Positions 46,104 to 55,285 of a stretch of DNA of 64,000 nucleotides are shown piece by piece. The notes below the pieces were generated by a model. The model was not told the DNA's origin and ran no database searches. It saw nothing but the letters and a program-made list of their open reading frames with translations. The stretch spans positions 1-64,000 of the forward strand of contig NZ_JACDOH010000006.1 in assembly GCF_017656155.1 (NCBI RefSeq), written 5' to 3'. Positions within the stretch are counted from its first letter, which is position 1. The number at the start of each line of letters is the position of its first letter. The DNA is from Thermosyntropha sp. (GTDB lineage: Bacteria; Bacillota; Syntrophomonadia; Syntrophomonadales; Syntrophomonadaceae). The translations under genes were made by a program, and so were the position numbers.

Positions 46104-46988
46104 GTGAAGAAAAAGATGGTTTTACTGGTTGCGATGATGATGCTCTTTGCTTTTACTGTGGGAGCAGTTGCTGGTTCTACTTCTCAGGTTATCCAGGCAA
46201 CTTTGGCTAATGACATTAAATTTATGCTCAACGGCAAGGCATGGACTCCTCAGATTGATGGGAATAATGTAAGTCCTATAATTTATAATGGACGTACTTA
46301 TCTTCCTGCTCGTCCTTTGGCAGAAGCCCTTGGAGTTAAAATAGACTGGGATAACGCAACCAGAACGGTAATATTAGGAGAAGCTCCGGCTGTTCCTCAG
46401 CCTGAACCTAAAGAAGAGCCGAAAGATGAACCAAAACCGGAAACTGGAACTGAAACGGAAACAGCAGCCATTACTAATGCTGAAGATACGGCTAAGGCAA
46501 TAGTAAAAGCATTTGCTCCGGTTAGTGTGAAAATAAGCATTTCTGGTAAAGTAGCAGGTATGGTGCCAGTAGGTGCTGAAGGAAATGCATCTATTGCAGC
46601 TGACGGCAAAGCTACAGCTAATATTAAAGGTGATGCCGGACCTCTGGGCAAAAGTGATGTAAATGCGGCTTTGTGTCCTTATTCTGAACTTATTTATGGA
46701 CCGGAAGCTGCAGCATTAGAAGTGGTAAAAGGAGCTGTTTTTGAAGACAAAGGCGATGTTTATGTTATAACTGTTACTGGCGATACTCCGGATTCTTTAT
46801 TAGAACTACTTAACAAGGTAAATGATAAGGCTACCTGGTTTGATGTTGAAGGAACTGTTTTAATTACTGTAGATAAGGAAACTAATCAGGTTGTAGATAT
46901 AACTATCAAAGATGGAACTGCTAAGGTAAATACTCCGCTGGGCGAAAAAGAAGCTACTTATGAAGCAACTTTCACCTATACCTATTAA
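46104..46988 (+). CDS. Secreted protein with copper amine oxidase N-terminal-like (stalk) domain
   Basis: This 294-residue protein has a signal peptide (about residues 1-24). A copper-amine-oxidase-N1-type domain follows (about 35-90; IKFMLNGK, PIIYNGRTYLPARPLAEALG, WDNATRTVILG), which in clostridia is a common extracellular stalk and not an oxidase. A Pro/Glu/Lys linker (about 93-115; PQPEPKEEPKDEPKPETG) leads to a C-terminal domain (about 120-294) of unknown role. GTG start at 46104 after GAGGGGGT. It ends at a terminator and closes the envelope trio. Confidence 0.78.
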   Translation: MKKKMVLLVAMMMLFAFTVGAVAGSTSQVIQATLANDIKFMLNGKAWTPQIDGNNVSPIIYNGRTYLPARPLAEALGVKIDWDNATRTVILGEAPAVPQPEPKEEPKDEPKPETGTETETAAITNAEDTAKAIVKAFAPVSVKISISGKVAGMVPVGAEGNASIAADGKATANIKGDAGPLGKSDVNAALCPYSELIYGPEAAALEVVKGAVFEDKGDVYVITVTGDTPDSLLELLNKVNDKATWFDVEGTVLITVDKETNQVVDITIKDGTAKVNTPLGEKEATYEATFTYTY

Positions 46989-47012
46989 ATTAAACAGCAA
47001 TAACTTGAATTA

Positions 47013-47046
47013 AAAAAGGGGCAGCTTTTACAGCTGTCCTTTTTTT
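47013..47046 (+). terminator. Terminator after the envelope trio
   Basis: AAAAAAGGGGCAGCT pairs with AGCTGTCCTTTTTT (one G-U pair) around a short loop and ends in a run of T. It separates the envelope genes from the dcw cluster. Confidence 0.85.
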
Positions 47047-47055
47047 ATGGATTTG

Positions 47056-47084
47056 TTGACATAGATTAAGAGTATAACAATATT
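47056..47084 (+). promoter_or_regulatory. Candidate sigma-A promoter of the dcw cluster
   Basis: A perfect -35 TTGACA (47056-47061) is followed after 17 bases by AATATT (47079-47084, four of six consensus bases). It lies about 230 bases before mraZ and just after a terminator. Confidence 0.5.
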
Positions 47085-47227
47085 TTTTAAAATGTATAAC
47101 TTTGGTTAAAAGGTGCCTGTTATTCTTAAAACTTCTAATTTGGCAGAATTGTTTTGTCGAAATAACAAAAATGATCTTAAATTTTTTTTTTTTTTAAAAA
47201 AGAGGTATTTTAATCTTTGAGTAGAAT

Positions 47228-47254
47228 AAAGTGGATTAAAGTGGTGTAAAGTGG
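47228..47254 (+). promoter_or_regulatory. MraZ operator: three AAAGTGG direct repeats
   Basis: AAAGTGG occurs at 47228-47234, 47238-47244 and 47248-47254, each separated by three bases, giving a 10-bp period (one helical turn). This matches known MraZ-binding boxes (short GTGG-containing direct repeats about one helical turn apart) in front of mraZ. It ends 38 bases before the mraZ start codon, so MraZ probably represses its own operon here. Confidence 0.82.
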
Positions 47255-47292
47255 TGTAACTTCCCTATAATTTTAAAGGAGAATTTTAATTT

Positions 47293-47724
47293 ATGTTCCT
47301 GGGGGAATATCAACATTCGTTAGATGCCAAGGGAAGAATAACGATTCCTGCTAAGTTTCGGGATGGCTTAGGGAATAAATTTATTGCCACAAAGGGCTTG
47401 GATAATTGTATATTTCTTTATCCTTTAAACGAATGGCATTTAATTGAAGAAAAACTGCGCCAGCTTCCTCTTACCAGGGCTGATGTAAGGGCATTTGTGC
47501 GCTTTTTTTTCTCCGGGGCATCAGAGCTTGAAATAGATAAACAGGGTAGAACAGTTTTGCCTCTTAATCTCAGGGATTATGCACAAATAGAAAAGGATAT
47601 AGTAATAATAGGAGTAGGATCACGTATTGAGATTTGGTCAGTTGACAACTGGAAAGAATATAATGATAAAGCTGCTTCTTCTTATGAAGAGATAGCAGAA
47701 AAACTTGTGGATTTAGGAATATAG
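47293..47724 (+). CDS. mraZ: Transcriptional regulator MraZ
   Basis: This 143-residue MraZ has two AbrB-like swapped-hairpin halves. The first opens with MFLGEYQHSLDAKGRITIPAKFR; the second repeats the same signature as ASELEIDKQGRTVLPLNLR (near residue 76). MraZ forms a ring that binds direct repeats upstream of its own gene and controls the division and cell-wall cluster. The repeats described at 47228 fit this. RBS AAAGGAG lies before ATG. It is the first gene of the dcw cluster. Confidence 0.95.
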   Translation: MFLGEYQHSLDAKGRITIPAKFRDGLGNKFIATKGLDNCIFLYPLNEWHLIEEKLRQLPLTRADVRAFVRFFFSGASELEIDKQGRTVLPLNLRDYAQIEKDIVIIGVGSRIEIWSVDNWKEYNDKAASSYEEIAEKLVDLGI

Positions 47725-47734
47725 GAGTGTTGTG

Positions 47735-48652
47735 ATGCACAAGCCAGTTTTATTGGAGGAAACGATAGAAAATTTGGTGACTGATCCGGGAGGAGTCTAT
47801 GTTGATTGCACATTAGGCGGAGGAGGACATCTTAGAAGGCTTATGCAGGATTTAAATGATGAGGCAAAAGTCTTTGCTTTTGATAAGGATAAGGAAATTC
47901 TTTTCCAAACCCGGACAAAGTTAGATTATTCTAATATCGTTTTTATTCATTCTGATTTTAGATTTCTAAAGGATAAGTTATTGGAGCATGATGTAGAAAA
48001 AGTTGATGGTATAATGCTTGACCTGGGAGTATCATCTTTTCAGCTTGATATTAAAGAACGCGGATTTAGCTTTCATGAAGATGCCAGGTTGGATATGAGA
48101 ATGGATCGGGAGCAGGATTTAACTGCTTGGGATATTGTAAATAATTATGAGGAAGAAGAAATAAAGAGGATTATTTATGATTATGGGGAAGAAAGGTTTG
48201 CTCGAAGCATTGCCAGAGCAATCGTTAAATACCGGCAAACTGAATCTATAGATACTACTGCAAAATTAGTTGAAATAATTAAGTCAGCTGTTCCCCCTTC
48301 TTATCGCAGGAAGAAGCATCCTGCACGCCGAACTTTTCAGGCTTTGCGTATAGCTGTAAATGGGGAACTTGATGCTTTGAAAGAGGTTTTACCACAGGCA
48401 GTTGAAATCTTAAAGCCGGGTGGAAGGCTTTGTGTCATAACCTTTCATTCATTAGAAGACAGGATAGTTAAAAGTTTTTTGCAGGAAAAAGCCAGAGGAT
48501 GTATATGTCCGCCAGGAATGCCTGTGTGTACATGTGGCAATAAGCCACTCGTAAAACTGATAAATAAAAAGCCGATTGTTCCTGCTGAAAAGGAGTGTTT
48601 TGATAATCCGAGAGCACGGAGTGCCAAGCTGAGGGTAGCCGAAAAATTATAG
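47735..48652 (+). CDS. rsmH: 16S rRNA (cytosine-1402-N4)-methyltransferase RsmH
   Basis: This 305-residue SAM-dependent methyltransferase opens with MHKPVLLEETI and has the SAM motif VDCTLGGGGHL (near residue 24), DLGVSSFQLD (near 99) and RKKHPARRTFQALRIAVN (near 190). It methylates C1402 of 16S rRNA. A GTG directly before ATG 47735 is also open; ATG agrees with the family N terminus. A cysteine cluster near the C terminus (CICPPGMPVCTCG) is common in Firmicutes RsmH. Confidence 0.95.
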   Translation: MHKPVLLEETIENLVTDPGGVYVDCTLGGGGHLRRLMQDLNDEAKVFAFDKDKEILFQTRTKLDYSNIVFIHSDFRFLKDKLLEHDVEKVDGIMLDLGVSSFQLDIKERGFSFHEDARLDMRMDREQDLTAWDIVNNYEEEEIKRIIYDYGEERFARSIARAIVKYRQTESIDTTAKLVEIIKSAVPPSYRRKKHPARRTFQALRIAVNGELDALKEVLPQAVEILKPGGRLCVITFHSLEDRIVKSFLQEKARGCICPPGMPVCTCGNKPLVKLINKKPIVPAEKECFDNPRARSAKLRVAEKL

Positions 48653-48680
48653 TTCTATGAAAGGGGAGAGGAGAATAGTA

Positions 48681-49184
48681 ATGTTACAGGCAGAATATAA
48701 ATATACGGATTATACTGGCTATTCAGAAAATTATTCCGAAAATTTTTATACAAAAGAGCCGGCAAAGGGAAAAAAAGTAAATCCGGATAGAGCTAGAAAG
48801 AAGAAGCTGCTTTTTAAGGTTATAGTATTGTTTTTTGCCTATGCCTTGGTTTTAGTATATTTATGTGTAAAAGGTGCTACTTTAGATTATCAGATAGTCC
48901 AGCTGGAAAAGGAGATTCATCAGATTGAAACAGAAAATTTACGATTGGAGTATCTGACTGAAAACAGCTGTTCTTTAGAAAATGTAGAAAAAATAGCTGT
49001 TGCTGAATTGGGGATGAGAAAGCCGGAAGCTAAAATAGATTTAGCAGTTTTAGAACCAGAGATTAAACCGTCTGTGCCTGAGAAGTTTGAAGTTAATGAA
49101 ACAGATACAGGTAAAATAACAGAAAAAGAAAAGCCTTTTTACAGGCTTTATTCTAATTTATCTTTGCTGGCAGCAAAAAAATAG
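48681..49184 (+). CDS. ftsL: Cell division protein FtsL-like
   Basis: This 167-residue bitopic protein has a basic cytoplasmic N terminus, one membrane helix (about residues 40-62) and then a short coiled coil (LDYQIVQLEKEIHQIETENL). The layout and the position between rsmH and the class B penicillin-binding protein identify FtsL, which joins DivIB and DivIC at the septum. Sequence conservation in FtsL is always low. ATG 48681 follows GGGAGAGGAG; an earlier ATG at 48657 is less well placed. The C-terminal tail is longer than usual. Confidence 0.8.
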   Translation: MLQAEYKYTDYTGYSENYSENFYTKEPAKGKKVNPDRARKKKLLFKVIVLFFAYALVLVYLCVKGATLDYQIVQLEKEIHQIETENLRLEYLTENSCSLENVEKIAVAELGMRKPEAKIDLAVLEPEIKPSVPEKFEVNETDTGKITEKEKPFYRLYSNLSLLAAKK

Positions 49185-49208
49185 GTGTTAAGTAGGAGTG
49201 GTAAATGG

Positions 49209-51326
49209 GTGCAAACTACTAGCTTAACAGTAAGAAAGCGTATAGCTACGCTTTTTTTATTATTTACAGTAGGGTTTGTTTTGCTTTGTGTCAGGATTTT
49301 TTGGGTTCAATTTGTGAAAGGAGCCGAATTATCAGAAAAAGCGATGCAGAATAGAATGCGGGATATTCCGGTCGAAGCTAAAAGGGGGATTATATACGAT
49401 CGAAATGGACATGAACTTGCAATATCGGTAAGTGCTGATTCGATCTACGCTATTCCGGCAGAAGTTAAGGCTTCTAAAAGAGAAAAGGAGATTGCAGCCA
49501 AAATTGCCCAGGTCTTGGGGCTGGATGAAGAAAGGGTTTATAAAAAAATAACTAATAATACTTCTTTTGAATGGATAAAGAGGCAGGTAGATCATGAAGC
49601 AGCTCAAAAACTGAGGAAGATGGATTTGCCAGGGATAGGTTTTACTGAAGAAAGCAGGCGCTTTTATCCTAAGGGGACATTAGCCAGCCATGTTTTAGGT
49701 ATAGCAGGTATTGATAACAAAGGCTTAGAGGGAATTGATTATTATTATGATAAATTAGTAGGAGGAACTAAAGGTAGAATAGTTATAGAACACGATGCAG
49801 CTAACAGGCCTATACCTGAAGCCACTCATAAGTATATTCCGCCTCAGGATGGAGCAAATCTAATATTAACCATAGATGAAACTATTCAGTATATTACTGA
49901 GCGCGAGCTGGATAAAGTTTTTAAGGAGAAAAAAGCAAAGGCTGCTGCTGCTATAGTTATGGATACTTCAACTGGAGAAATATTGGCTATGGCTTCAAGA
50001 CCCACCTTCGATCCTAATGACTATAACAGTTATCCTGCTTCTAATCGACGCAATTTTGCGATTAATGATGTTTATGAACCAGGATCTACTATGAAAATTA
50101 TTACTGCTGCTATGGCATTAGAAGAAAAAATAGTAACACCGGGTAAAAAGTTTTTTTGTCCGGGTTATGTTAAAGTTGGTAAAGAGACGATAGGCTGTTC
50201 TAACCATAAAGCTCATGGAAGCCAGACTTTTAGCGAAGTGGTGGCTAATTCATGTAATGTTGGTTTTGTTGAGGTAGGGTTAGAAATTGGTATAGATAGG
50301 TATTATAAATATATAGATAAATTTGGCTTTGGAAAGCCTACCGGCATAGATCTCCCCGGAGAGGCTAGAGGCATTTTAGTTCCTAAAGAAAGGGCTATGC
50401 AGATTGACTTGGCTACTATGTCTATAGGGCAGGCTAATGCGGTTACGGCATTGCAGCTTATTACTGCAGTGTCTGCTGTGGCTAATGGTGGTCTGCTTAT
50501 GAAACCTCATTTGGTAAAAAGTATTATTGATAGTGAAGGAAATATAATAAAAAAATTTGAACCTGAGACGGTGAGAAGGGTAATTTCACCTGAAACTGCT
50601 CGCGAACTTTGTTTGATACTTGAGGGAGTAGTCGAAAATGGAACCGGAAAAAATGCTTATATAGAAGGATATAGGGTAGCCGGAAAAACCGGGACTGCTC
50701 AAAAAATATCCCCTACAGGTGGATATTTACCCAACGAGTATGTAGCTTCATTTATAGGTTTTGCTCCGGCTGATAAACCCAAACTGGCATGTATAGTAGT
50801 AGTTGATTCTCCTCAAGGTTATCCATACTATGGTGGATGGGTAGCTGCTCCCGTTTTTCGGGAGATAATGAAAGATTCTCTACGTTATCTTGAAGTTCCG
50901 CTTTACAAGGAAAATAAGGGAAAAGCTGAAGAGGATAAAATTGAAAAAGTAGTAGTTCCGGATGTAGTAAATCTTACTTTATCAGAGGCAATTTCGACCA
51001 TGACTTCGCGAGGGCTTAATGTAAAAATTATTGGAACTGGAAATATTGTATGGAAGCAAACACCTAAGCCTGATGTAAAAGTTAATAAAGGTAGTCAGAT
51101 TATTATTCATCTTTCTGCACTTCAGCCTAATAATAGCGAAGGAGAAGTTACAGTACCTGATCTTGAAGGCAAATCTATGAGGGAAGTAGCTAAGATACTG
51201 GCTGATTTAGGGCTTCATCTTTTGCCTGAAGGATATGGATTAGCTTATGAACAGTCTCCAGAGCCGGGAAAAGTTGTAACAGTTGGTTCAAGTATTAAGG
51301 TTAAGTTTCAGCCCGTAGGTGAATAA
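49209..51326 (+). CDS. ftsI: Class B penicillin-binding protein with two PASTA domains (FtsI/SpoVD type)
   Basis: This 705-residue septal or spore-cortex transpeptidase has an N-terminal membrane anchor (about residues 10-32), a PBP dimer domain, and a transpeptidase domain with SxxK as STMK (Ser293), SxN as SCN (in VANSCNVGF) and KTG as AGKTGTA. Two C-terminal PASTA repeats follow (VVVPDVVNLTLSEAISTM near 580; VTVPDLEGKSMREVAKIL near 645), as in SpoVD. With only one class B gene here it could serve division, sporulation or both. GTG 49209 after AGGAGTGG is the likelier start; GTG 49185 is possible. Confidence 0.9.
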   Translation: MQTTSLTVRKRIATLFLLFTVGFVLLCVRIFWVQFVKGAELSEKAMQNRMRDIPVEAKRGIIYDRNGHELAISVSADSIYAIPAEVKASKREKEIAAKIAQVLGLDEERVYKKITNNTSFEWIKRQVDHEAAQKLRKMDLPGIGFTEESRRFYPKGTLASHVLGIAGIDNKGLEGIDYYYDKLVGGTKGRIVIEHDAANRPIPEATHKYIPPQDGANLILTIDETIQYITERELDKVFKEKKAKAAAAIVMDTSTGEILAMASRPTFDPNDYNSYPASNRRNFAINDVYEPGSTMKIITAAMALEEKIVTPGKKFFCPGYVKVGKETIGCSNHKAHGSQTFSEVVANSCNVGFVEVGLEIGIDRYYKYIDKFGFGKPTGIDLPGEARGILVPKERAMQIDLATMSIGQANAVTALQLITAVSAVANGGLLMKPHLVKSIIDSEGNIIKKFEPETVRRVISPETARELCLILEGVVENGTGKNAYIEGYRVAGKTGTAQKISPTGGYLPNEYVASFIGFAPADKPKLACIVVVDSPQGYPYYGGWVAAPVFREIMKDSLRYLEVPLYKENKGKAEEDKIEKVVVPDVVNLTLSEAISTMTSRGLNVKIIGTGNIVWKQTPKPDVKVNKGSQIIIHLSALQPNNSEGEVTVPDLEGKSMREVAKILADLGLHLLPEGYGLAYEQSPEPGKVVTVGSSIKVKFQPVGE

Positions 51327-51355
51327 GAATGAGACTTGGAAAGGGGAGAAAATAG

Positions 51356-52825
51356 ATGTTGTTGAAAGATTTACTTGATGGAATTGAATATAGAATAATA
51401 AGTGGAAATATTGATAAAGAGATAAAAGGAGTCCATTATGATTCGCGCCAGGTTAAGCCTGATTCGCTTTTTATATGTGTTAAAGGATTTAAAACAGATG
51501 GACATAATTATATTGACCAGGCTTTAGCTAATGGCGCAGTAGCGATTTTGGCTGAAAATGAAAAAAAGGTTGATAAAGATGTAACTTATATTATTACATC
51601 TAATACCCGTGAGGCTATGGCTAAAATAGCTTCCAATTTTTATAAAAAACCTTCTGCATTTATGCGGGTAATAGGTGTTACAGGTACAAATGGTAAAACT
51701 ACTACTACCCATCTTATACAGAGTATTTTGCAGGAGGCTTCTCATAAAACTGGTATATTAGGCACTTTATATGCCAGGATTGATGATTATGAAAAGGAGC
51801 TGGGACATACTACCCCTGAAGCGTTGGAGATAGAGGAATTTGTAGATTTATGCCGTGAAAAAAAAGCTGATTATGTGGTTATGGAAGTTTCTTCACATGC
51901 TCTCGATTTATTCAGGGTTAAAGAAATAGATTATAATGTGGCAGTATTTACAAATTTAACTCAAGATCATCTTGATTATCATAAAAATATGGAAGATTAT
52001 AAGAATGCTAAGCTGAAATTGTTCAGTATGATACCAAATAGGAAAGAAAATTTTGCCATAATAAATAATGATGATAGATATGCTTCTGATTTTATAAAGG
52101 CGGCTAATGTCCAGGTTGTTACTTATGCAGTAGAAAATGAGGCAGACGTAAAGGCATATAATTTGAATATTACTGCAGAGGGCACCAGCTTTATGGTCAA
52201 ATATGAGAATATAGATTTTGAGATTAATATGCAGCTTATTGGTTTATTCAGCGTATACAATGCTTTGGCTGCTATTGCTTTTGCTTTAAAAGAGGGCATA
52301 AGCCCGGAAATAATAAAGAGTGCTTTGGCTAAGAATTCAGGGGTAGCAGGAAGGTTTGAGCAGGTAAAATGCGGGCAAGATTTTACGGTAATAGTAGATT
52401 ATGCGCATACCCATGATGGACTGGAGAATATTCTTAAAACAGCCCGGGAGCTTACTAAAAAAAGGCTTATAACCGTATTTGGTTGCGGTGGAGATCGTGA
52501 TAGGACCAAAAGACCCTTAATGGGGGAAGTGGCTGCAAGATACAGCGACTTTTGTGTTGTGACTTCAGATAATCCAAGAAGCGAAGATCCCAAGGCTATA
52601 ATTGATGATATTATTCCTGGACTGTTGAAAGTTGAGAATTCCCGCTATGCCGTAGTTGTAGATAGACGAGAGGCCATAAGACATGCGATTTATATGGCTA
52701 AACCGGGTGATATTGTAATTATTGCCGGTAAAGGACACGAAACTTATCAATTAATTAAAGATAAGGTATTAGAATTTGATGACCGTAAAGTAGCTGCAGA
52801 ATTTTTAAAGGAGATTGTTAAGTAA
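51356..52825 (+). CDS. murE: UDP-MurNAc-tripeptide synthetase MurE (meso-diaminopimelate-adding)
   Basis: This 489-residue Mur ligase has the ATP motif GVTGTNGKTTTTH (near residue 108) and EVSSHALDLFRV (near 178). DNPRSEDP (near 406) is the motif that selects meso-diaminopimelate over lysine. It adds the third residue of the cell-wall stem peptide. GGGGAG lies before ATG. It ends in TAATG with murF. Confidence 0.95.
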   Translation: MLLKDLLDGIEYRIISGNIDKEIKGVHYDSRQVKPDSLFICVKGFKTDGHNYIDQALANGAVAILAENEKKVDKDVTYIITSNTREAMAKIASNFYKKPSAFMRVIGVTGTNGKTTTTHLIQSILQEASHKTGILGTLYARIDDYEKELGHTTPEALEIEEFVDLCREKKADYVVMEVSSHALDLFRVKEIDYNVAVFTNLTQDHLDYHKNMEDYKNAKLKLFSMIPNRKENFAIINNDDRYASDFIKAANVQVVTYAVENEADVKAYNLNITAEGTSFMVKYENIDFEINMQLIGLFSVYNALAAIAFALKEGISPEIIKSALAKNSGVAGRFEQVKCGQDFTVIVDYAHTHDGLENILKTARELTKKRLITVFGCGGDRDRTKRPLMGEVAARYSDFCVVTSDNPRSEDPKAIIDDIIPGLLKVENSRYAVVVDRREAIRHAIYMAKPGDIVIIAGKGHETYQLIKDKVLEFDDRKVAAEFLKEIVK

Positions 52826-54228
52826 TGAAGTTGAGTATAGATTTTATATGCCAGAGCGTTAGTGGCAAAATATTACATGGAGAAAATGCCGGTTTTATAA
52901 CTGATGTGAATATTGATTCAAGAAGAATAACCCCGCAAAGTTTGTTCATAGCTTTACAGGGAGAAAGGTTTGATGGACATGACTTTATTTTAGAAGCTTT
53001 TGAAAAAGGTGCCTGCGCGGCAATCGTTCATAAGGATATAAATACAGAAAAAATTGATAAAGATAAGGTATTGATAAGAGTTGAAGATACTCTTAAAGCT
53101 TTGCAGATGCTCGCTAAAAGCTACCGTGAACAATTTGAAATTCCGGTTGTTGCGGTCACTGGAAGTGTAGGTAAGACTACTACCAAAGAAATAATTGCCT
53201 CCTGTCTTTCGTCCCAGTTCAATACATTAAAAACAGAAGGCAATTATAATAACGATATTGGTGTGCCATTAACTATTTTTAGATTGGAAGGATATCATCA
53301 GGCGGCAGTTATAGAAATGGCTATGCGGGCTAAAGGTGAAATTGACCGGCTTGCTGACATAGTAAGACCTTTCTGTGCAGTTATAACTAATGTGGAACCG
53401 GTTCATCTTGAAACTTTAGGAAGTTTAGAAAATATAGCCCATGCTAAATGTGAAGTCCTGCCTTATGTCAGTTCTGGTGGTTTTGCTTTGCTCAACGGAG
53501 ATAATGAAATATTATTAGATGCAGCGAAAAGTTATTCTTGTAGAAAATATACCTTTGGCTATAATAAAGATTGTGATTTCAGGATTGTTAAGGTAGATGT
53601 TGAGAAAAAGGGAATAAAAATAAAGACCAGTCTTCTGGGAAAAGATTATTCTTTCCATTTTCCATCTTTTACCTCTAAACTGGCATATAATGCAGTAGCG
53701 GCAATTGCTTTATCTTATCTTTTGGGAATAGATGTCGATAAGGCCATTAATGATATGGCTAATTATGCGTTTGGCGAAAATCGTCTTAATGTACTGACTT
53801 TTGATGAAGGTGGCACCGTAATAAATGATACATATAATGCCAATCCTTTATCTATGGAAGCTGCTTTAGAAACAGGCAGGAGATTTAAAAAAAGTGGAAG
53901 GTTTGTTGCAGTTCTGGGAGATATGTATGAGCTAGGAGATTACGAAGTGCCGGGACATCTTAAAGTAGGCCTTAAAGCCTTTGAAAACAAAGTCGATATA
54001 TTAGTTGCAGTAGGAGAAAAAGCAGAGTACATAGCTAAAGGGGCTTTAGAGGCTGGCATGAATCCTGAAAATGTTTATTACTTTAAAGATAAAGAGTTAG
54101 CACAGGAATTTTTGCGCCATAATTTTAACAGGCAAGATACAGTTTTGTTTAAGGCTTCAAGAGGAATGAAACTGGAGACTATGATAGAAGATTATTTACG
54201 CTTTCTTAACGATAAAAAATCAAAATAA
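52825..54228 (+). CDS. murF: UDP-MurNAc-tripeptide:D-Ala-D-Ala ligase MurF
   Basis: This 467-residue Mur ligase has ATP motif AVTGSVGKTTTKE (near residue 110), GNYNNDIGVPLT (near 136) and NDTYNANPLSMEAAL (near 330), which together distinguish MurF. It attaches the D-Ala-D-Ala dipeptide in the cytoplasm. The start codon overlaps the murE stop by one base. Confidence 0.95.
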   Translation: MKLSIDFICQSVSGKILHGENAGFITDVNIDSRRITPQSLFIALQGERFDGHDFILEAFEKGACAAIVHKDINTEKIDKDKVLIRVEDTLKALQMLAKSYREQFEIPVVAVTGSVGKTTTKEIIASCLSSQFNTLKTEGNYNNDIGVPLTIFRLEGYHQAAVIEMAMRAKGEIDRLADIVRPFCAVITNVEPVHLETLGSLENIAHAKCEVLPYVSSGGFALLNGDNEILLDAAKSYSCRKYTFGYNKDCDFRIVKVDVEKKGIKIKTSLLGKDYSFHFPSFTSKLAYNAVAAIALSYLLGIDVDKAINDMANYAFGENRLNVLTFDEGGTVINDTYNANPLSMEAALETGRRFKKSGRFVAVLGDMYELGDYEVPGHLKVGLKAFENKVDILVAVGEKAEYIAKGALEAGMNPENVYYFKDKELAQEFLRHNFNRQDTVLFKASRGMKLETMIEDYLRFLNDKKSK

Positions 54229-54255
54229 AAGGTTATTTATGCGGGGGTTAGTTTT

Positions 54256-55257
54256 ATGTCTCAATATGTAGTAAGTTCTTTATTGGCCGGACTTATAGCG
54301 GTTATAACCGTTTTGTTAATGGGACCTTTTATGATACCTTTTTTAACCCGTTTAAAGGCCGGACAGAGTATAAGAGAAGAAGGACCTAAAAGCCATTATG
54401 TCAAGGCAGGAACTCCTACTATGGGCGGAATAATGATTGTTACAGCGGTAATGGTAGCTATTTTTTTTATGGCTGGTGATAGTGTTGAAGCATGGGGTGC
54501 CATGTTCGTTATGCTGGCTTTTGGTGGAGTTGGCTTCTTAGATGATTATAGAAAGGTAGTTTTGAAGCGCTCTTTAGGTTTAAAAGCCAGGGAAAAACTT
54601 ATCGGGCAGTTGATAATAGGAATTGTCTTTGGGTTGTTTTTAATATTTTATTTTGAAAGAGGGACAGAGGTTATTATTCCATTACTAAAGGGAGCAGTTG
54701 ATTTAGGTCATTTATATATACCTTTTTTGATATTGGTTCTAATGGGGACTTCAAATGCGGTAAATCTTACAGATGGTTTGGATGGCTTAGCTTCAGGGGT
54801 TACTTTTTTTGTGGCGATAGCTTTAGCATTAACAAGCATTATGACAGGACATTATGAACTGTTAATTTTTTGTATGGCCTTAGCCGGTGCCTGCATTGGT
54901 TTTTTAGTTTTCAACCGTCATCCGGCCCGTGTTTTTATGGGAGATACCGGTTCTATGGCATTAGGTGGAGCAATAGCAGCTGTAGCAGCATTTAATAAAA
55001 TGGAAATAGCTTTAGTTATTATAGGGGGTGTTTATGTATTAGAAGCTCTTAGTGTTATAATACAGGTCGCATTTTTTAAAACTACCGGAAAAAGGATTTT
55101 TCTTATGAGCCCCCTGCATCATCATTTTGAGTTAAAGGGATGGCCTGAAAAAAAGGTAGTAAGATTTTTCTGGCTGCTTTCAGCTTTATTTGCTTTATTA
55201 GGTTTATTATCCCTTAAAGGAGCAGGCAGTTATTATATAGGCTGCTTTTTAATTTGA
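54256..55257 (+). CDS. mraY: Phospho-MurNAc-pentapeptide transferase MraY
   Basis: This 333-residue polytopic membrane enzyme, about ten helices, transfers phospho-MurNAc-pentapeptide to undecaprenyl phosphate to make lipid I. GFLDDYRKV (near residue 95) carries the catalytic Asp pair; NLTDGLDGLASG (near 170), FMGDTGSMALGG (near 230) and MSPLHHHFELKGW (near 283) are the other conserved loops. It follows murF by 27 bases. Confidence 0.96.
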   Translation: MSQYVVSSLLAGLIAVITVLLMGPFMIPFLTRLKAGQSIREEGPKSHYVKAGTPTMGGIMIVTAVMVAIFFMAGDSVEAWGAMFVMLAFGGVGFLDDYRKVVLKRSLGLKAREKLIGQLIIGIVFGLFLIFYFERGTEVIIPLLKGAVDLGHLYIPFLILVLMGTSNAVNLTDGLDGLASGVTFFVAIALALTSIMTGHYELLIFCMALAGACIGFLVFNRHPARVFMGDTGSMALGGAIAAVAAFNKMEIALVIIGGVYVLEALSVIIQVAFFKTTGKRIFLMSPLHHHFELKGWPEKKVVRFFWLLSALFALLGLLSLKGAGSYYIGCFLI

Positions 55258-55285
55258 TAATACTGGAAACAGGAGAACGTAAATC

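Larger units (their letters stand above)
46989..47292. other. Upstream region of the dcw cluster
   Basis: Apart from the terminator, promoter candidate and MraZ-type repeats listed separately, the region holds a run of 14 T (47182-47195) followed by six A, which may bend DNA or vary in length. A second weak promoter candidate is TTGTCG (47154-47159) with TTAAAT 17 bases on. No small gene is seen. Confidence 0.5.

Noticed and set aside
47266-47271. TATAAT as the -10 box of mraZ
   Set aside because: The transcript would begin inside the ribosome-binding site, and no -35 is present 16-18 bases upstream.
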